A stretch of 12,931 nt of DNA from an uncultured Eubacteriales bacterium. Lineage in GTDB: Bacteria > Bacillota > Clostridia > Christensenellales > Borkfalkiaceae. Under the pieces are notes generated by a model. It had not been told where the DNA came from. It was given only the letters and a program-made list of their open reading frames with translations, and did no database searches. Shown piece after piece: positions 1 through 5,864 of the stretch (within the stretch, counting starts at the first letter, position 1; each line of letters begins with the position of its first letter). The stretch is from contig URHP01000042.1 in the NCBI GenBank assembly GCA_900547645.1, positions 1-12,931 of the forward strand, written 5' to 3'. The translations under genes were made by a program, and so were the position numbers.

Positions 1-276
1 GCGCGGCGGTTCCGGGCGGCGGGCGGGACCATCATCCATGCGCATTCGTTGAACAATGCAAAGGCGGAACAGTTTATCGGCGTGTCCCTGCTGCAGGAAC
101 AGGACGTTTTGCTGATTCTGACCAAGCGGGAGGGAAAACTTCCCATCATGCAGGCGCTGTTTGATAAAGTGGGACTGAAAACGCAGGCAAACGGCATTAT
201 TGTCTCCGTTCCAGTGGACAGGACGGCAGGGATCTCCGCTGCAGACGAAGCGGCGGCGACGGAGGAGAATGCATGA
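1..276 (+). CDS. P-II family nitrogen-regulator-like protein (C-terminal part)
   Basis: The reading frame is open from base 1, so the gene begins before the window; 91 residues are visible out of roughly 110 expected. The visible part has the pattern of the second half of a P-II-like fold: GGTIIHAHS, then FIGVSLLQEQDVLLIL (a beta strand), a helix with IMQALFDKVGLKTQ, and a final strand GIIVSVPVD before an Ala/Glu-rich tail. P-II proteins are small trimeric sensors that bind nucleotides and 2-oxoglutarate and control transporters or enzymes. The T-loop region lies off the window, so partner and ligand cannot be judged. A TTG at 49 is an internal codon and not the start. The stop overlaps the next gene as ATGA. 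I infer a diverged P-II relative rather than classic GlnB, because the usual C-terminal glnB signature is not evident. Confidence 0.72.
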   Translation, partial: ARRFRAAGGTIIHAHSLNNAKAEQFIGVSLLQEQDVLLILTKREGKLPIMQALFDKVGLKTQANGIIVSVPVDRTAGISAADEAAATEENA

Positions 277-962
277 GGCGCATTCTTGCGATCGGCGGCG
301 GGGAGCTGAAGCTGCGCGAAACGCTTACGATCGATCGCTATATCGCACAGCAGGCAAAAGCGGCGGCGGGAGACCGCCGTGCCTGCGGGCTCTTTATTCC
401 GACGGCAAGTCATGATTGCATGCCGTATTATAATACCTTTCACAAGGTGTATACCGGTTTGTTTAATATCAAAACAGATGTTGCGCTGACTGTCGGCAGG
501 GAATTTGACCGTGAGAAAATGCGGCAGAAGTTTGAACGCGCAGATTTTCTTTATATCGGCGGAGGGGATACCGTTTTTATGCTGAAGAGCTGGGAAGAGA
601 GCGGGCTGCTTGCCATGATCCGTGCAACCTATGAACGGGGAGCGTTGATTGCGGGACTGTCCGCTGGCGCCATCTGTTGGTTCGAGGAGATGTATTCCGA
701 TTCCGTTGTGGAAGGAGAGTACGCCATGTATCCCGGACTTGGCTGGCTGAAAGGAAAAATTTCTCCGCATTATAACGAAAGAATGCTTGACTTTGACGAG
801 ATAGTATTGTATAATAGGTTTCGCGCTTGGGGCATTGAGAATTGCGCTGCGCTTGAATTTACCGACGAAAGTCCTTCGGGAAGGGTCGGAGAAGGAAAAG
901 TGTGGGCGTTGGACGGCTCTGACGGCGTATCTGTCGTTAAGACAGAGTGGAAGGCGGATTAA
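273..962 (+). CDS. Peptidase S51 family protein (peptidase E / cyanophycinase-like serine peptidase)
   Basis: A 229-residue cytosolic protein with no signal peptide or membrane segment. It shows the S51 pattern: an N-terminal strand ILAIGGGE (4-11), the glycine turn YIGGGDT (94-100), and the nucleophile elbow AGLSAGAICW (127-136), in which Ser130 is the expected catalytic serine. His166 in SPHYNE and an acidic residue near SDS (142-144) are the likely partners, by analogy with E. coli PepE (Ser120, Asp135, His157). S51 enzymes include dipeptidase E, which cleaves N-terminal Asp-X dipeptides, and cyanophycinases; the length fits the dipeptidase E type, but the substrate is not shown here. ATG 273 overlaps the upstream stop as ATGA and has GGAGGAG at 261-267, so the gene is translationally coupled to the P-II-like gene. 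A promoter-like site for the downstream tRNA lies inside it (787-815). Confidence 0.88.
   Translation: MRRILAIGGGELKLRETLTIDRYIAQQAKAAAGDRRACGLFIPTASHDCMPYYNTFHKVYTGLFNIKTDVALTVGREFDREKMRQKFERADFLYIGGGDTVFMLKSWEESGLLAMIRATYERGALIAGLSAGAICWFEEMYSDSVVEGEYAMYPGLGWLKGKISPHYNERMLDFDEIVLYNRFRAWGIENCAALEFTDESPSGRVGEGKVWALDGSDGVSVVKTEWKAD
787..815 (+). promoter_or_regulatory. Putative sigma-A promoter inside the S51 peptidase gene, upstream of tRNA-Leu
   Basis: TTGACT (787-792) and a perfect TATAAT (810-815) are separated by 17 bp. Transcription would start near 822 and read through the end of the peptidase gene into tRNA-Leu, giving a leader of about 190 nt. I see no better promoter between 963 and 1010. 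The site lies in coding sequence (residues around LDFDEIVLYNR), so a chance match is possible. Confidence 0.5.
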
Positions 963-1010
963 GCGAATCGCTCCGCTTCGGGAATCCCCCCGTGTAAAAA
1001 TAGGGAATAT

Positions 1011-1093
1011 GCGGACGTGGCGAAATTGGCAGACGCGCAGGTTTCAGGTTCCTGTGGGAGACCATGGGGGTTCAAGTCCCTTCGTCCGCACCA
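1011..1093 (+). tRNA. tRNA-Leu (anticodon CAG), CCA encoded
   Basis: A class II tRNA folds here. The acceptor arm GCGGACG (1011-1017) pairs perfectly with CGTCCGC (1083-1089). The D-arm is GCG/CGC around AAATTGGCAGA (1020-1036). The anticodon stem spans 1038-1054 with a U-U pair at the loop base, and the loop TTCAGGT places CAG at 1045-1047 after U33. A long variable arm TGG-GAGA-CCA (1055-1064) and a T-loop TTCAAGT (1071-1077) follow. The discriminator A is at 1090 and CCA is encoded at 1091-1093. The long variable arm and CAG anticodon identify tRNA-Leu reading CUG. The CCA bases are also the first bases of the following terminator stem. Confidence 0.95.
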
Positions 1094-1163
1094 AAAAAGA
1101 CGACCCGTAAGGGGTCGTCTTTTTTGGTAATAAACGAGTAATACGAAGGGGCTTGAGGGTGGA
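1073..1163 (+). repeat. Direct repeat, copy 1 (tRNA-Leu 3' end, terminator and flank)
   Basis: This stretch recurs 200 bp downstream. The first 33 bases (1073-1105, from the T-loop through CCA into the terminator) are identical to 1273-1305. The rest, including the flank TAATAAACGAGTAAT and CTTGAGGG, is similar but diverged, with one net base missing in copy 2. Copy 1 includes the 3' end of the intact tRNA. Confidence 0.85.
1091..1127 (+). terminator. Intrinsic terminator of tRNA-Leu
   Basis: A perfect 16-bp inverted repeat (1091-1106 against 1112-1127) with a 5-nt loop GTAAG. Its GC core GACGACCC/GGGTCGTC is flanked by six A and six T, so the 3' arm supplies the U tract at 1120-1125. Because of the A tract on the other side it could also terminate minus-strand transcripts. 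The first three stem bases are the tRNA's own CCA. Confidence 0.92.
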
Positions 1164-1461
1164 GGCGCGAGCGAGAGCGAGCGGTTTGCGTGTAAAGCTA
1201 GTAAAAACAGAGCATGGGGCGCAAACTACATCAGCCCTGTGGGCTGTGTACCGGGGCGCGCCGCCAAAGGTGCAAGTCCCTTCGTCCGCACCAAAAAAGA
1301 CGACCTATAGGGGGTTACTTTTTTGGTAATAAACGAGTAATGCGAAAGGACTTGAGGGCGGAAAAGCTCCTGCGGCCTTTTGATTAGCGCGGCGGATATG
1401 AGTATTCCGTGCGGCCGATATGATTGCATGAATAAGAGATCAATGATAAAATACGATTTCG
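1128..1461. other. Intergenic stretch without an intact gene
   Basis: Apart from the diverged tRNA 3'-end copy, I see only small structures. There is a GCGAGCGAGAGCGAGCG micro-repeat (1167-1183), an inverted repeat GTTTGCG (1184-1190) / CGCAAAC (1220-1226), a short hairpin CAGCCC-TGT-GGGCTG (1232-1246), and a near-identical 13-bp pair at 1389-1401 and 1411-1423 (GCGGCGGATATGA / GCGGCCGATATGA). Reading frames crossing this area look non-genuine. Confidence 0.6.
1266..1362 (+). repeat. Direct repeat, copy 2: tRNA-Leu 3'-end remnant with decayed terminator
   Basis: It contains a T-arm-like AAAGG-TGCAAGT-CCCTT (1266-1282), the acceptor 3' strand CGTCCGC (1283-1289) and ACCA (1290-1293). No 5' acceptor partner, D-arm or anticodon arm is recognisable upstream, so this is not a functional tRNA. 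The terminator hairpin that follows (1291-1326) keeps its A and T outer arms but has lost the paired GC core, while the flank to 1362 still matches copy 1. Either an attachment-site duplicate left by an integrated element or the relic of a local tRNA duplication would explain it. Confidence 0.8.
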
Positions 1462-1548
1462 TCAAGAATAACGTTGTCGTCGGTGCTGACTTTGGGGCAG
1501 TCCCGCTTTCAAACGGAGTTCGCGTAATATATCTTTAAATTCTTTCAT
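1462..1548 (-). pseudogene. Broken XRE-family helix-turn-helix regulator (28-codon remnant)
   Basis: On the minus strand an AGGAGG site (1554-1559) lies 5 nt before ATG (1548-1546). The 28-codon frame begins MKEFKDILRELRLKAGLPQS, the typical first helix and turn of a Cro/C1-type DNA-binding domain. It then goes out of frame (QHRRQRYS) and stops. Shifting frame after QS gives residues ending TLFLTKSYFII, which resembles the recognition-helix region of such proteins, so a small indel is likely. No further HTH or C-terminal domain is visible beyond about 1440. An intact RBS and promoter in front of a dead reading frame suggest recent decay. A genuine short peptide is the alternative reading. Confidence 0.6.
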
Positions 1549-1572
1549 GGGATACCTCCTGTCTTCTGACTT

Positions 1573-1605
1573 TATGGTATCATATAAAAATGCGTTTGTA
1601 AAGAG
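1573..1605 (-). promoter_or_regulatory. Putative promoter of the broken XRE gene, overlapping an inverted repeat
   Basis: On the minus strand TTTACA is followed 17 nt later by TACCAT; an overlapping alternative is TTGCTC with TATGAT at 18 nt. The inverted repeat GCGTTTG (1592-1598) - 7 nt - CAAACGC (1606-1612) covers the -35 region. That is where an autoregulatory XRE repressor would be expected to bind. Confidence 0.45.
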
Positions 1606-1612
1606 CAAACGC
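1592..1612. promoter_or_regulatory. Inverted repeat, possible XRE operator
   Basis: Perfect 7-bp arms GCGTTTG and CAAACGC separated by 7 bp give a 21-bp dyad, the size of a dimeric regulator site. It overlaps the putative minus-strand promoter of the broken regulator. Just beyond lie two direct copies of CCGTTACTTT (1612-1621 and 1633-1642), spaced 21 bp, or two helical turns. Confidence 0.4.
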
Positions 1613-1728
1613 CGTTACTTTTGCCCTGCGCTCCGTTACTTTGACGTATCTTTTCTTTTTTGTTTTGCGAAAAGAATATCTGATTTTTGTTGGGAAATCG
1701 CCCTGTAAAAGAATGCATGGATTCAGTT

Positions 1729-1755
1729 TATTTTATTTCATTTTGAAATAAAATA
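1729..1755. promoter_or_regulatory. 12-bp palindrome upstream of the GH51 promoter, candidate operator
   Basis: TATTTTATTTCA and its exact reverse complement TGAAATAAAATA are separated by TTT, 37 bp upstream of the -35 box. The position suits an activator or repressor of a sugar-use gene. The AT-only arms with no following U tract make a terminator unlikely. The regulator is not in the window. Confidence 0.5.
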
Positions 1756-1792
1756 TTTTAGAAAATTTTAAAAATAATTTGCGGAAATTTTA

Positions 1793-1820
1793 TTGACAAA
1801 TCCGAAATCTCTGTTATAAT
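1793..1820 (+). promoter_or_regulatory. Consensus sigma-A promoter of the GH51 gene
   Basis: A perfect TTGACA (1793-1798) and a perfect TATAAT (1815-1820) are separated by 16 bp. The upstream sequence is very AT-rich, in contrast to the surroundings. Transcription should start near 1827, about 60 nt before the preferred ATG. Confidence 0.85.
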
Positions 1821-1844
1821 ATGGGCAGAGACTAATCGGGAGGA

Positions 1845-1875
1845 CCCGTGCCGCCACGCGCGGCGGTATTACGGG
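1845..1875 (+). promoter_or_regulatory. 5' leader hairpin before the GH51 start codon
   Basis: CCGCC (1851-1855) pairs with GGCGG (1862-1866) around ACGCGC. An outer stem CCCGT (1845-1849) pairs with ACGGG (1871-1875). The structure sits between a strong Shine-Dalgarno-like GGGAGG (1838-1843) and the ATG at 1887. It could bring that site closer to the ATG or modulate initiation. Confidence 0.45.
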
Positions 1876-1886
1876 AAAGAAGACAC

Positions 1887-4490
1887 ATGATTCAATACAA
1901 ATTGGATGCGAATAAGAAGGGCGTTGAAGTATCAAAAGAGCTGTACGGATTGTTCTTTGAAGACATCAACCAGGCAGCGGACGGCGGGCTGAATGCCGAA
2001 ATGGTGATCAATAACTCGTTTGAGTTCGAGTATTTCAGCTACGATGATTACAGCGCAGAGAGCGCCGTGGAGACGCGCGGGGCAAACGGATTTTATTGGG
2101 ATATTTACGGTGCGGGTCCCAGGAAAATCTGTAAGACGGGCGGCATGAACGCCAATAATCCGACGTATCTGCTGCTGAATGTCGGAGGGATCTATCATCT
2201 GGAGAACCCCGGGTATTATACCAACGGCGGCTACGACATGTACGGTATGCCTGTCTGCAACAAAGAGACCTATCATTTCTCCATGTGGGTGAAGCGGCTC
2301 GGCTTCAAGGGCGTTGCGAAGGTGTACATCCGCGGCGCGCACGGTCGTCATACAACGGTGGGCGAGATCGCCATTCCCGAAGGAGACGACGGCGACTGGA
2401 TCAAAGTATCTGCGTCCATCGTTGCAGAAAAAGACACGATGGGGCGGCTGTGCATCATCTTTGAAGGAAACGGAAAGATCGGTGTGGATTACGTTTCCTT
2501 GCTTCCTGCTACCACTTGGGGGGATGCCGATAAGTACCGCAACGGAAAACTTTCGCCCAGGCTTGTGCAGGTGCTGAAAGATTGCCACCCTGCATTTGTG
2601 CGCTTCCCCGGCGGCTGCGTGGTGGAAGGGGACGTCTCGTTCGACTATCAGTACAAGTGGCGCAATACGGTCGGTCCGCTTGAACAGAGAAAACAGATCC
2701 CCAACCTGTGGCGGTATATGCAGTCGTACGGGATCGGTTTCTATGAATATTTTTGCCTGTGTGAAGACATCGGCGCGACGCCGCTGCCCGTGCTCCATTG
2801 CGGCGTGCTCTGCCAGATCCGTATGGGGGAACAGCGCAAGACGGGGTATCAGCGCATTGTTCCCGGCACGAGCCGTTTCCAGAGCGAAGTGATCGACAAT
2901 GTTGCGGATCTGATCTATTTCGCCAAGGGAGATGTTGCTTCAAAGGATAAAAACGAATCGCATTGGGCGAAAGTCCGCGCCGACATGGGGCATCCGGCGC
3001 CCTTTGAACTGAAGTATATTGGCATCGGAAACGAGAATTGGGGCTTTGAATATTTCGATAATTTTGCGTCCTGCCTTCTCGGCGTGCGGCAGTATATGTA
3101 TGCCGGGCGCATGACCGATCTTCTTAAAAAGTTCGATATTACCGTGGTGACTTCCGCAGGCGTGGACATCCGTCCGCAGGATTCCAACGACAATTGGAAG
3201 ATCATTAACGAAAAATATCGCGATATGATCGTGGACGAACACGTCTACAATTCCTATCAGTGGTTTATCGACAATACCAAGCGCTATGATTGCTACGACC
3301 GCAACGGTGCCAAAGTGTTCATGGGCGAGTATGCGATGCATACGATGTCGGATGGCAGAGGGCGGCTGAACGGTGACAACAATCTTCGCTCCGCGCTGAG
3401 TGAAGCTGCCTTCCTGACGGGCTGCGAACGCAATTCCGACGTTGTGAAGATGACCTGCTATGCACCGCTCTTTGCGTCTACCTATAACTATCGCTGGACG
3501 CCCGATATGATCTGGTTCAACGCGCGCGACGTGATGCTTACGCCCAATTATTACGTGCAGCAGATGTTCGCGTCGAACGTCGGGAAATATACGCTGACAG
3601 ACGTAGCGGAGATCAATAACGACAATTCGGGAGGGCTGTTGTTTGGCGGACACCGTACGGCGAGCGCGGTTGCAAGTGTCACCGTCCGGGATATTGACAG
3701 CGGGAAACAGCTCTATTATCACAATTTCAAGGACGGAATGGGCGGTTGGAAAGTCTATCCCAATTGCCGCGGCGGGCATATCGAAAACGGGGAACTCATC
3801 GTTGAAGAGAGCGACGCGTTCAACGGATTCTATTTTGACGGGCAGTCCTTCGGAAACTGCGAAGTGCAGATCGCCTTCCGCAGGCTTTCCGGCGAACAGA
3901 GCTTTATTGCAGGTGTGGGCGTCGCGGATGTGCGCGATGCGGGCACGATGGACAGCGCCGGATTCTCCATTTGCTGCCAGTACGGCAAAAATCACAAGGG
4001 GTATGACGTTTCCTTCGATAAGCGCGTGGACTTTATCCGCACCGTCTGTGAAATGATGGGGAAGGATAAATTCCTCGGTTACAGCCCGGAGGGCAATGTC
4101 CTGAAGCTCAGATATACGCCGAATACGTTTACGGCGGAGATCTTCAAGGATGATGCATGGCATGAAGTTCTGCATAAGAATATCTGGAAAGTCAACGAGC
4201 GTGTGTTCCAGTCTGCAACGGTCGGGGATGTCGGAAAGATCTATCTGAAAGTCGTCAATGTGTCGGGCAAGGATGAGACGATGAAGGCGGAAATCGTCGG
4301 ATTCGGGACAAAGAAGATCGCGCATGTAACAACGCTCTGGCATGAGGACGAGACCGTCATCAATGAGATCGGCGTGCGTGCGGGCAAAGTACACAATATC
4401 GAACCTGTCGAAAGCGAAATCGAGGTTCGGGACAATGTCTTGATTGCGCTTGTCAGAAACAACAGTGTGTCGGTATTTGTCATTGAATGA
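1887..4490 (+). CDS. GH51 family alpha-L-arabinofuranosidase (cytosolic)
   Basis: An 867-residue protein with no signal peptide, so probably cytosolic, releasing L-arabinose from arabinan- or arabinoxylan-derived oligosaccharides. The family start YGLFFEDINQAADGGLNAE lies at about 20-38. Residues about 55-205 resemble a carbohydrate-binding-type beta-sandwich ending FEGNGKIGVDYVSLLP. The TIM barrel follows, with FVRFPGGCVVEG (237-248), GIGNENWG carrying the expected acid/base Glu383, and FMGEYAMH carrying the expected nucleophile Glu481. About 608-800 looks like an added beta-sandwich within the C-terminal region, starting YHNFKDGMGGW, before the usual GH51 ending (HNIEPVESEIEV, NSVSVFVIE). 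An in-frame GTG at 1848 with GGGAGG 4 nt upstream would add 13 arginine-rich residues. I prefer ATG 1887 because MIQYKLDANKKGVEVS matches the family start, although its own RBS (GGGAAAGAAG) is weaker. The gene is monocistronic between its promoter and terminator. Confidence 0.9.
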   Translation: MIQYKLDANKKGVEVSKELYGLFFEDINQAADGGLNAEMVINNSFEFEYFSYDDYSAESAVETRGANGFYWDIYGAGPRKICKTGGMNANNPTYLLLNVGGIYHLENPGYYTNGGYDMYGMPVCNKETYHFSMWVKRLGFKGVAKVYIRGAHGRHTTVGEIAIPEGDDGDWIKVSASIVAEKDTMGRLCIIFEGNGKIGVDYVSLLPATTWGDADKYRNGKLSPRLVQVLKDCHPAFVRFPGGCVVEGDVSFDYQYKWRNTVGPLEQRKQIPNLWRYMQSYGIGFYEYFCLCEDIGATPLPVLHCGVLCQIRMGEQRKTGYQRIVPGTSRFQSEVIDNVADLIYFAKGDVASKDKNESHWAKVRADMGHPAPFELKYIGIGNENWGFEYFDNFASCLLGVRQYMYAGRMTDLLKKFDITVVTSAGVDIRPQDSNDNWKIINEKYRDMIVDEHVYNSYQWFIDNTKRYDCYDRNGAKVFMGEYAMHTMSDGRGRLNGDNNLRSALSEAAFLTGCERNSDVVKMTCYAPLFASTYNYRWTPDMIWFNARDVMLTPNYYVQQMFASNVGKYTLTDVAEINNDNSGGLLFGGHRTASAVASVTVRDIDSGKQLYYHNFKDGMGGWKVYPNCRGGHIENGELIVEESDAFNGFYFDGQSFGNCEVQIAFRRLSGEQSFIAGVGVADVRDAGTMDSAGFSICCQYGKNHKGYDVSFDKRVDFIRTVCEMMGKDKFLGYSPEGNVLKLRYTPNTFTAEIFKDDAWHEVLHKNIWKVNERVFQSATVGDVGKIYLKVVNVSGKDETMKAEIVGFGTKKIAHVTTLWHEDETVINEIGVRAGKVHNIEPVESEIEVRDNVLIALVRNNSVSVFVIE

Positions 4491-4504
4491 TCGTTTGCAA
4501 TGCC

Positions 4505-4535
4505 GCCCCGCGGGAAATTCCCGCGGGGCTTTTTT
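4505..4535 (+). terminator. Intrinsic terminator after the GH51 gene
   Basis: GCCCCGCGGG (4505-4514) pairs perfectly with CCCGCGGGGC (4520-4529) around AAATT, followed by six T (4530-4535). It separates the arabinofuranosidase from the sporulation operon. The end of the T tract touches the -35 element of the next promoter. Confidence 0.95.
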
Positions 4536-4562
4536 CATATTCCGGAGATCGCGGCATATCAT
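4535..4562 (+). promoter_or_regulatory. Putative sigma-E promoter of the spoIIIA operon
   Basis: TCATATT (4535-4541) matches the B. subtilis sigma-E -35 consensus KMATATT at every position. After 13 bp, CATATCAT (4555-4562) matches the -10 consensus CATACAHT at 6 of 8. In B. subtilis the spoIIIA operon is transcribed by sigma-E in the mother cell, so location and sequence agree. Transcription would start at about 4568-4570, on the spoIIIAA ATG itself. Confidence 0.6.
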
Positions 4563-4567
4563 ATAAC

Positions 4568-5407
4568 ATGCTGGAATTTCTTCCGGAGCGCCTGGCGAAT
4601 GCCGTGCGCCATGTCAATCTGAATCTGCTCTACGAGCTGCGTATCCGTGCGGACAAGCCGCTACGCGCCAATCTCGGGGGCGAGTTCTGCTTCTTGGGGG
4701 AAAACGGGCGCACGGAACGGGAAGACGCGGCGCTGTTTCCGACCGAAAAGGAAATTGCGGATACACTGTTTGCGGCAAGCGGTTATTCGGTCTATTCCGT
4801 AGCCGAACAGATGAAAAAGGGGTTTTTGACGGGCGCGGCGGGGGAGAGGATCGGCATTGCGGGCAGTTATGTCTATGAAAACGGGGGCGTGCTCTCCGTG
4901 CATGCAGTCACGTCTCTTTGCATCCGCGTCCCGCATGCCGTCGAAGGCTGCGCGGAGGAAATCTATCGCCGCTGTCTGACCGACAGGCTGCGTTCGCTCA
5001 TCCTTCTCTCTCCGCCCGGAGAGGGCAAGACGACGCTTTTGCGGGATCTTGCGAGACTTGTGTGCGAACGGCGGCTGCTGAATGTGTTGGTGAGCGACGA
5101 ACGCGGCGAACTCGCGGCGGGAGATCTGGGCAAGACGGCGGATGTGATCCGCTTTGCGGACAAGCTGACGGCATTTACGGCGGGGATTCGCGCAATGCGC
5201 CCCGAACTGATCGTGACGGACGAGTTGCTGCCCGAAGACTACGCAGCGGTGGGACGGGCGATCGGGAGCGGCATCTGTGTCTTTGCCTCGGCGCATCTTG
5301 TGCGGGTATGCGACGTTCCGCAAAAACTTTTTGACCGCTATATCCTTCTCGACGGTCTTGGAAAAATCGGAACGATCTGCGGAGCGGACGGAAATGCTGT
5401 GGCTTAA
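4568..5407 (+). CDS. spoIIIAA: Stage III sporulation protein AA (ATPase)
   Basis: A 279-residue protein of the secretion-ATPase superfamily, proposed to sit on the mother-cell side of the SpoIIIA-SpoIIQ channel. The family element YELRIRADKPL is at 22-32. A Walker A variant SPPGEGKTT spans 148-156 (Ser replaces the first Gly; Lys154 and Thr155 are kept). DERGEL is at 177-182, the Walker B-like LIVTDE at 214-219, and the SAH motif at 241-243. The in-frame ATG at 4487 is rejected because that reading runs through the upstream terminator. ATG 4568 has no Shine-Dalgarno at normal spacing (nearest GGAG at 4544-4547), and the predicted transcript starts at or beside it, so the gene may be read leaderless. 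The 3' end overlaps spoIIIAB by 14 nt. Confidence 0.93.
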   Translation: MLEFLPERLANAVRHVNLNLLYELRIRADKPLRANLGGEFCFLGENGRTEREDAALFPTEKEIADTLFAASGYSVYSVAEQMKKGFLTGAAGERIGIAGSYVYENGGVLSVHAVTSLCIRVPHAVEGCAEEIYRRCLTDRLRSLILLSPPGEGKTTLLRDLARLVCERRLLNVLVSDERGELAAGDLGKTADVIRFADKLTAFTAGIRAMRPELIVTDELLPEDYAAVGRAIGSGICVFASAHLVRVCDVPQKLFDRYILLDGLGKIGTICGADGNAVA

Positions 5408-5864
5408 AGTTGTGATCGCCTGTGCGATCATTGCTTTTTCGGTCGGGCTCGGCTACCTTGCCGCCAACAAATACCGCTGCAGGCGCGCTTTTTTCGGGCA
5501 GATGAATGACTTTAACGAGCGATATCTGAGTGAGCTCGATTACGCGCGAAAACCGCTTCCCATTTTTTTGAAGGAGTATCCCGCGAGCGGCGACTTCCGG
5601 AAGACGCTCGATGCGTTTGCGCAGACGCGCACGGCAGAACTGAAATATTCGTATCTCACACAGGAGGAAAAAAAGGAGTGCGGCGATTATTTTTCCATGC
5701 TCGGCCGCGGCGACGCACAGTCGCAGAGCGGATATTTCGGAGCGCGCAGAGAGCCGCTCGGGGAAAGGAAGGCGGCGTGCGAAAAGGAAGCCAAGGCGAG
5801 AAGCGAACTGTATCTCAAACTCGGACTTCTCGGTGGACTTGCTTTCGTCATCCTCATTATCTGA
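5394..5864 (+). CDS. spoIIIAB: Stage III sporulation protein AB
   Basis: A 156-residue protein with an N-terminal membrane segment (about 2-24, LWLKVVIACAIIAFSVGLGYL), a mainly helical charged middle rich in Glu, Lys and Arg, and a C-terminal hydrophobic segment (about 141-156, LKLGLLGGLAFVILII). This membrane-anchored helical layout is that of SpoIIIAB, which resembles a type II secretion GspF-like component. The start at 5394 lies inside the end of spoIIIAA and has GGAG at 5381-5384. Longer in-frame starts would run back through spoIIIAA and are rejected. The next gene begins one base after the stop, so the two are tightly coupled. The function is assigned from family and position in the operon. 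Confidence 0.9.
   Translation: MLWLKVVIACAIIAFSVGLGYLAANKYRCRRAFFGQMNDFNERYLSELDYARKPLPIFLKEYPASGDFRKTLDAFAQTRTAELKYSYLTQEEKKECGDYFSMLGRGDAQSQSGYFGARREPLGERKAACEKEAKARSELYLKLGLLGGLAFVILII

Noticed and set aside
835..1110. A 91-codon plus-strand frame through tRNA-Leu
   Set aside because: It translates the end of the peptidase gene in another frame and then the tRNA itself.
1389..1423. Pair of near-identical 13-bp repeats, considered as a CRISPR or phage operator fragment
   Set aside because: Only two copies with a 9-bp gap, no array and no associated genes; not more than a short local repeat.
1226..1465. A 79-codon minus-strand frame next to the broken XRE gene
   Set aside because: Most of it translates the tRNA 3'-end copy and its terminator; only its first residues (TKSYFII) may belong to the shifted XRE frame.
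2940..4562. A 540-codon open frame on the minus strand across the GH51 gene
   Set aside because: It is antisense to a well-supported GH51 gene, crosses its terminator, has no recognisable domain, and such long mirrors are common opposite GC-rich genes with strong codon bias.
4487..4567. Upstream extension of spoIIIAA from ATG 4487
   Set aside because: The added 27 residues translate the GH51 terminator hairpin and the predicted promoter, and do not resemble a SpoIIIAA N-terminus.
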